Of a DNA stretch of 9,003 bases, positions 6,751-9,003 are shown piece by piece. How positions within the stretch are numbered: the first letter of the stretch is position 1; the number at the start of each line of letters is the position of its first letter. Position numbers and translations under genes: made by a program. Source of the DNA: Nitriliruptoraceae bacterium (lineage in GTDB: Bacteria; Actinomycetota; Nitriliruptoria; Nitriliruptorales; Nitriliruptoraceae); contig PWEU01000256.1 in assembly GCA_003554005.1 (NCBI GenBank), positions 1 to 9,003 of the forward strand, given 5' to 3'. The notes under the pieces were generated by a model. It was not told the origin of the DNA, searched no databases, and saw nothing but the letters and a program-made list of their open reading frames with translations.

Positions 6751-6777
6751 GGAGGTCGGAGGTTCGGTGCGACCTCC
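6751..6777. terminator. Hairpin between converging genes, possible terminator
   Basis: GGAGGTCG (6751-6758) pairs perfectly with CGACCTCC (6770-6777) around an 11-nt loop. A second GGAGGT (6758-6763) inside the loop could pair with the same 3' arm (ACCTCC), so two alternative stems exist. There is no U-tract. The position suits a bidirectional terminator for the converging genes, though it is about 100 bp from the minus-strand gene's stop and 400 bp from the plus-strand one. Confidence 0.3.
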
Positions 6778-6877
6778 TCCCGGACACCGCCGTCGAGGGT
6801 GGGTCGCTGCTACCTCGGTCGACGAGGAGTGAGGCGGACGCGCGGCAGGGCCCATCCATCGGATCTTGCTGCGCTGG

Positions 6878-9003
6878 TCAGGGAGCGGTGAGTGTGAGCT
6901 GGTCGACCGCGTGTTCCCGGGTGGCGTCGAGCGAGAACGTCAGGGGGATGGTCTGCCCGTCGCGCCAGGGTTCGGCCTGGTCGGTGTAGTGGCGATGGAA
7001 CGGTCGGCCCGACTGCCCGGTGAGGTTGATCCACCGGCTGTCATCGAGGTCGCCGAGGTCCACGATCATCCGCATGCTCGGCACCCAGTTGACCTCGTAG
7101 CCCTGGTGCGCGGTCCAACCGGTCGCGTTGACGATGTCGGTGCCGCCACTGAGTTCGAGCGGTCCCCGGTTGAACATCCGCTCGATCGGCGCGATGCCGG
7201 ATTCCCCGAAGGGGCTGTGGGTCAGCGTCAAGGTGTGCATCTCACCCCACCGCCAGTCCGACGGATCGTCGGAGAAGGTGGCCTCCATCTCCTCGGACGC
7301 ACGGGCCATGGCCGCATGCAGCACGTCGTCCCGGCCGACCAGTTCGGGGTGGCCCGGGGCCTCCCACCACGGCGAGTCCGGTTCGTCCAGCAGGTCGCGC
7401 ACGGTCTCCCACCAGCGCCCCGAGCCCGTGGGCCAGGCCCACTCCGGCAGGAGGTCGTGGTAGGTGATCTCGAGCAGGTGGCGCCAGGTCGCGTTGAAGG
7501 CCGCGGCGCCGGCGGCGTCCGCATCGTCCTGCAGGTCCCAGTCCGCGAGCACCTGCTGCACGAGGGCGACGCCGCCGTGCGCTCGATCGTCCAGGCCCGT
7601 CAGCACCGGAACGAGCGTGGCAGCGTTGGCGTTGTGGTTGTCCATCTGGAGGGCCAGGAGGTCCTCCGGGCCGTGCCGGTCGCGGGCCTCCAGGAGCTCG
7701 ACGATGCGCGCACCGCGATGCCCGAGGGAGACGTCCACGGCGAGGAACGGATCCGCGCCCGGGGTGAGGACGGGCTGGTTGGCGGTGGCGAGGTAGCCGT
7801 CATCGGGGTTGAGCGTCCACGGCAGCTCCTCGAAGTCGAGGAACCGGTCCCACCCCGCCGCACCGTTCCAGCCGGCCTGCGGCACCGTGCCGTCGCCTGA
7901 GCGTCTGACCGGGATCCGACCTGGCGCCTGGTAGCCGATGTTGCCGTCCACGTCGGCGTACACGAGGTTCTGCGAGGGCACCTCGAACCGACTGGCCGCT
8001 GCACGGAAGCTCGGCCAGTCCTCGGCACGCATGAGGCGCGGCACCGCATCCATCGTCGCGACCGGATCGAGCGCCACCCAACGCAGCGCGACGGCGTGTT
8101 CGAGGTCGCCGGCGTCGAGGTCGCCCGCAGCGGTCGGGTCGGCGGACCCGAGCCGTCCCTGCGCGACCTCGTCGCCGCTGCCTGACACGTCGGAGAACAG
8201 CGGCCCGTGGCGGGTGGCCCGGACCTCGATCGTGACGTCGTCGCCGCCGGCGACGCGGATCGTCTCCTCGCGCACCTCGAGGGGCTCCCAGCCGTCCTCG
8301 GTGAGGTACTGGTCACCGTCGAGGCGCTCGATGACGAGGTCGGCCACGTCGGCGCCGAGGTTGGTGAACCCCCAGGCGATGCGTGCGTTGTGGCCGATGA
8401 CGATGCCCGGGACGCCCGAGAACGAGAACCCGGCGAGCTCATAGGGGCAGTCGGGCCCGACCGGCTCGCACCGCAGGCCGACCTGGTACCACAGGGACGG
8501 TTGCGCGGGGCCGAGGTGCGGGTCGTTGGCCAGCAACGGTGCGCCGGTCGTCGTGCGGTCGGGTCCGAGCACCCACGAGTTCGAGCCGATGCCGTCGCTC
8601 CCGCCCTCACCGAGCAGCGCCGGTGCGAGTGCCAGGGCCTCGTGGGCGGCCGTCAGGGCAGCGTCCGCGCCAGGTGTCCGCAGCAACTCAGCGGACTGGA
8701 GGAGCTCATCGCGCTCGTCGTCCGGCTGGTGGGGTCGCGTCTCGGCCGCCGCGGTGGCGGCGACCTGGTCGGGATCCTGCACGCCGGTGGCAGGGACGAA
8801 CCCTCCGGTCGTGCTCTCGCCACCCTGGGGAAGGATCACCGGATGCCGCTCTCCAGGGAACGAGGGGAAGAGGTCGTCGAGTTCGCGGCCCTCGCCGAGA
8901 TCGACGTCGAGGAGCCGGGCACGCAGGAGTTCGTCCTCGAGGTTGGCCCGCAGGTCCCACGCCATGGCCTTCAGCCATGCCACCGAGTCCGCTGGCGTCC
9001 AGG
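6878..9003 (-). CDS. Penicillin acylase family (peptidase S45) Ntn hydrolase, 5'-truncated by window edge
   Basis: The frame reads from the right edge (first full codon at 9001, WTPADSVAWLKAMAWDL) to TGA at 6878-6880, so the N-terminus and any secretion signal are outside; the GTG at 8983 is internal. The opening block is the conserved alpha-chain WxPxDS...KAMAWDL of S45 acylases. The self-cleavage site is a Gly followed by Ser in GIG/SNSWVLG. The nucleophile Ser codon is at 8582-8584 and becomes the N-terminal residue of a ~568-aa beta chain. Further S45 hallmarks are LLANDPHLG, PGIVIGHNARIAWGFTNLG and GYLATANQPVL, whose Asn (7778-7780) corresponds by position to the oxyanion-hole Asn. The family hydrolyses amides such as beta-lactam side chains or acyl-homoserine lactones, normally as a secreted or periplasmic heterodimer. 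All visible catalytic elements are intact; the substrate cannot be read from sequence. There is no operon partner inside the window. Confidence 0.92.
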   Translation of the reverse strand, partial: WTPADSVAWLKAMAWDLRANLEDELLRARLLDVDLGEGRELDDLFPSFPGERHPVILPQGGESTTGGFVPATGVQDPDQVAATAAAETRPHQPDDERDELLQSAELLRTPGADAALTAAHEALALAPALLGEGGSDGIGSNSWVLGPDRTTTGAPLLANDPHLGPAQPSLWYQVGLRCEPVGPDCPYELAGFSFSGVPGIVIGHNARIAWGFTNLGADVADLVIERLDGDQYLTEDGWEPLEVREETIRVAGGDDVTIEVRATRHGPLFSDVSGSGDEVAQGRLGSADPTAAGDLDAGDLEHAVALRWVALDPVATMDAVPRLMRAEDWPSFRAAASRFEVPSQNLVYADVDGNIGYQAPGRIPVRRSGDGTVPQAGWNGAAGWDRFLDFEELPWTLNPDDGYLATANQPVLTPGADPFLAVDVSLGHRGARIVELLEARDRHGPEDLLALQMDNHNANAATLVPVLTGLDDRAHGGVALVQQVLADWDLQDDADAAGAAAFNATWRHLLEITYHDLLPEWAWPTGSGRWWETVRDLLDEPDSPWWEAPGHPELVGRDDVLHAAMARASEEMEATFSDDPSDWRWGEMHTLTLTHSPFGESGIAPIERMFNRGPLELSGGTDIVNATGWTAHQGYEVNWVPSMRMIVDLGDLDDSRWINLTGQSGRPFHRHYTDQAEPWRDGQTIPLTFSLDATREHAVDQLTLTAP

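Larger units (their letters stand above)
6338..6877. other. Convergent intergenic region without an intact gene
   Basis: This 540-bp gap lies between the 3' ends of two converging genes. No frame on either strand shows a start with ribosome site plus a recognisable product. It contains the hairpins at 6355-6384 and 6751-6777 and the 11-bp tandem repeat at 6691-6723. A stop-free minus-strand stretch (about 6660-6440) has coding-like codon use and could be a gene remnant. Confidence 0.6.

Noticed and set aside
6746..6785. tRNA-like T-arm (GGAGG-TTCG-CCTCC)
   Set aside because: No acceptor stem, anticodon arm or D-arm can be laid out around it.
6866..7900. 344-codon plus-strand frame opposite the acylase gene
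   Set aside because: It is the antisense shadow of the S45 acylase beta chain and has no independent motif.
1..9003. CRISPR array, transposase or integrase gene
   Set aside because: No regularly spaced repeats of CRISPR size and no transposase or integrase motifs were seen on either strand.

Overview
The window is very GC-rich DNA (by eye around 70% or more, with G or C at nearly every third codon position). This and the protein families point to a high-GC actinobacterium; the sequence does not allow a genus call. Both edges cut through genes.

Left part (1-3619): the end of a defence-type operon. A 3'-complete SMC/SbcC-like coiled-coil ATPase (TIGR02680-like, JetC) overlaps by a few bases a complete 421-aa Toprim-domain protein (TIGR02679/DUF2399-like, JetD). 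These are the last two members of a JetABCD/Wadjet-type (DUF2397-DUF2398-SMC-DUF2399) plasmid-restriction operon. The JetA and JetB partners and the Walker A half of JetC should lie upstream, outside the window.

Middle part (3620-5335): a scarred accessory patch. A 215-aa protein of unknown family (3758-4405) lies directly behind jetD. It is followed by a short relic (4511-4615) that repeats the last ~24 conserved residues of JetD at 75% amino-acid and 78% nucleotide identity, and then by a strong terminator-like hairpin (4623-4662). The unknown gene is therefore bracketed by two copies of the jetD 3' end, which suggests past duplication, insertion or deletion at the end of the operon. Next comes a decayed minus-strand gene (about 4790-5325) whose reading frame is broken by one nonsense codon and probably two frameshifts.

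Right part (5336-9003): ordinary metabolic genes. A 333-aa strictosidine-synthase/SMP-30-like beta-propeller (+ strand) converges on a 5'-truncated penicillin-acylase (S45) family Ntn hydrolase (- strand). The 540 bp between them has no convincing intact gene. It holds weak hairpins, a three-copy 11-bp tandem repeat and a possible coding remnant.

The most interesting region is 2354-4662: an apparently intact JetD, an unknown neighbour, and a partial second JetD tail with its own hairpin.
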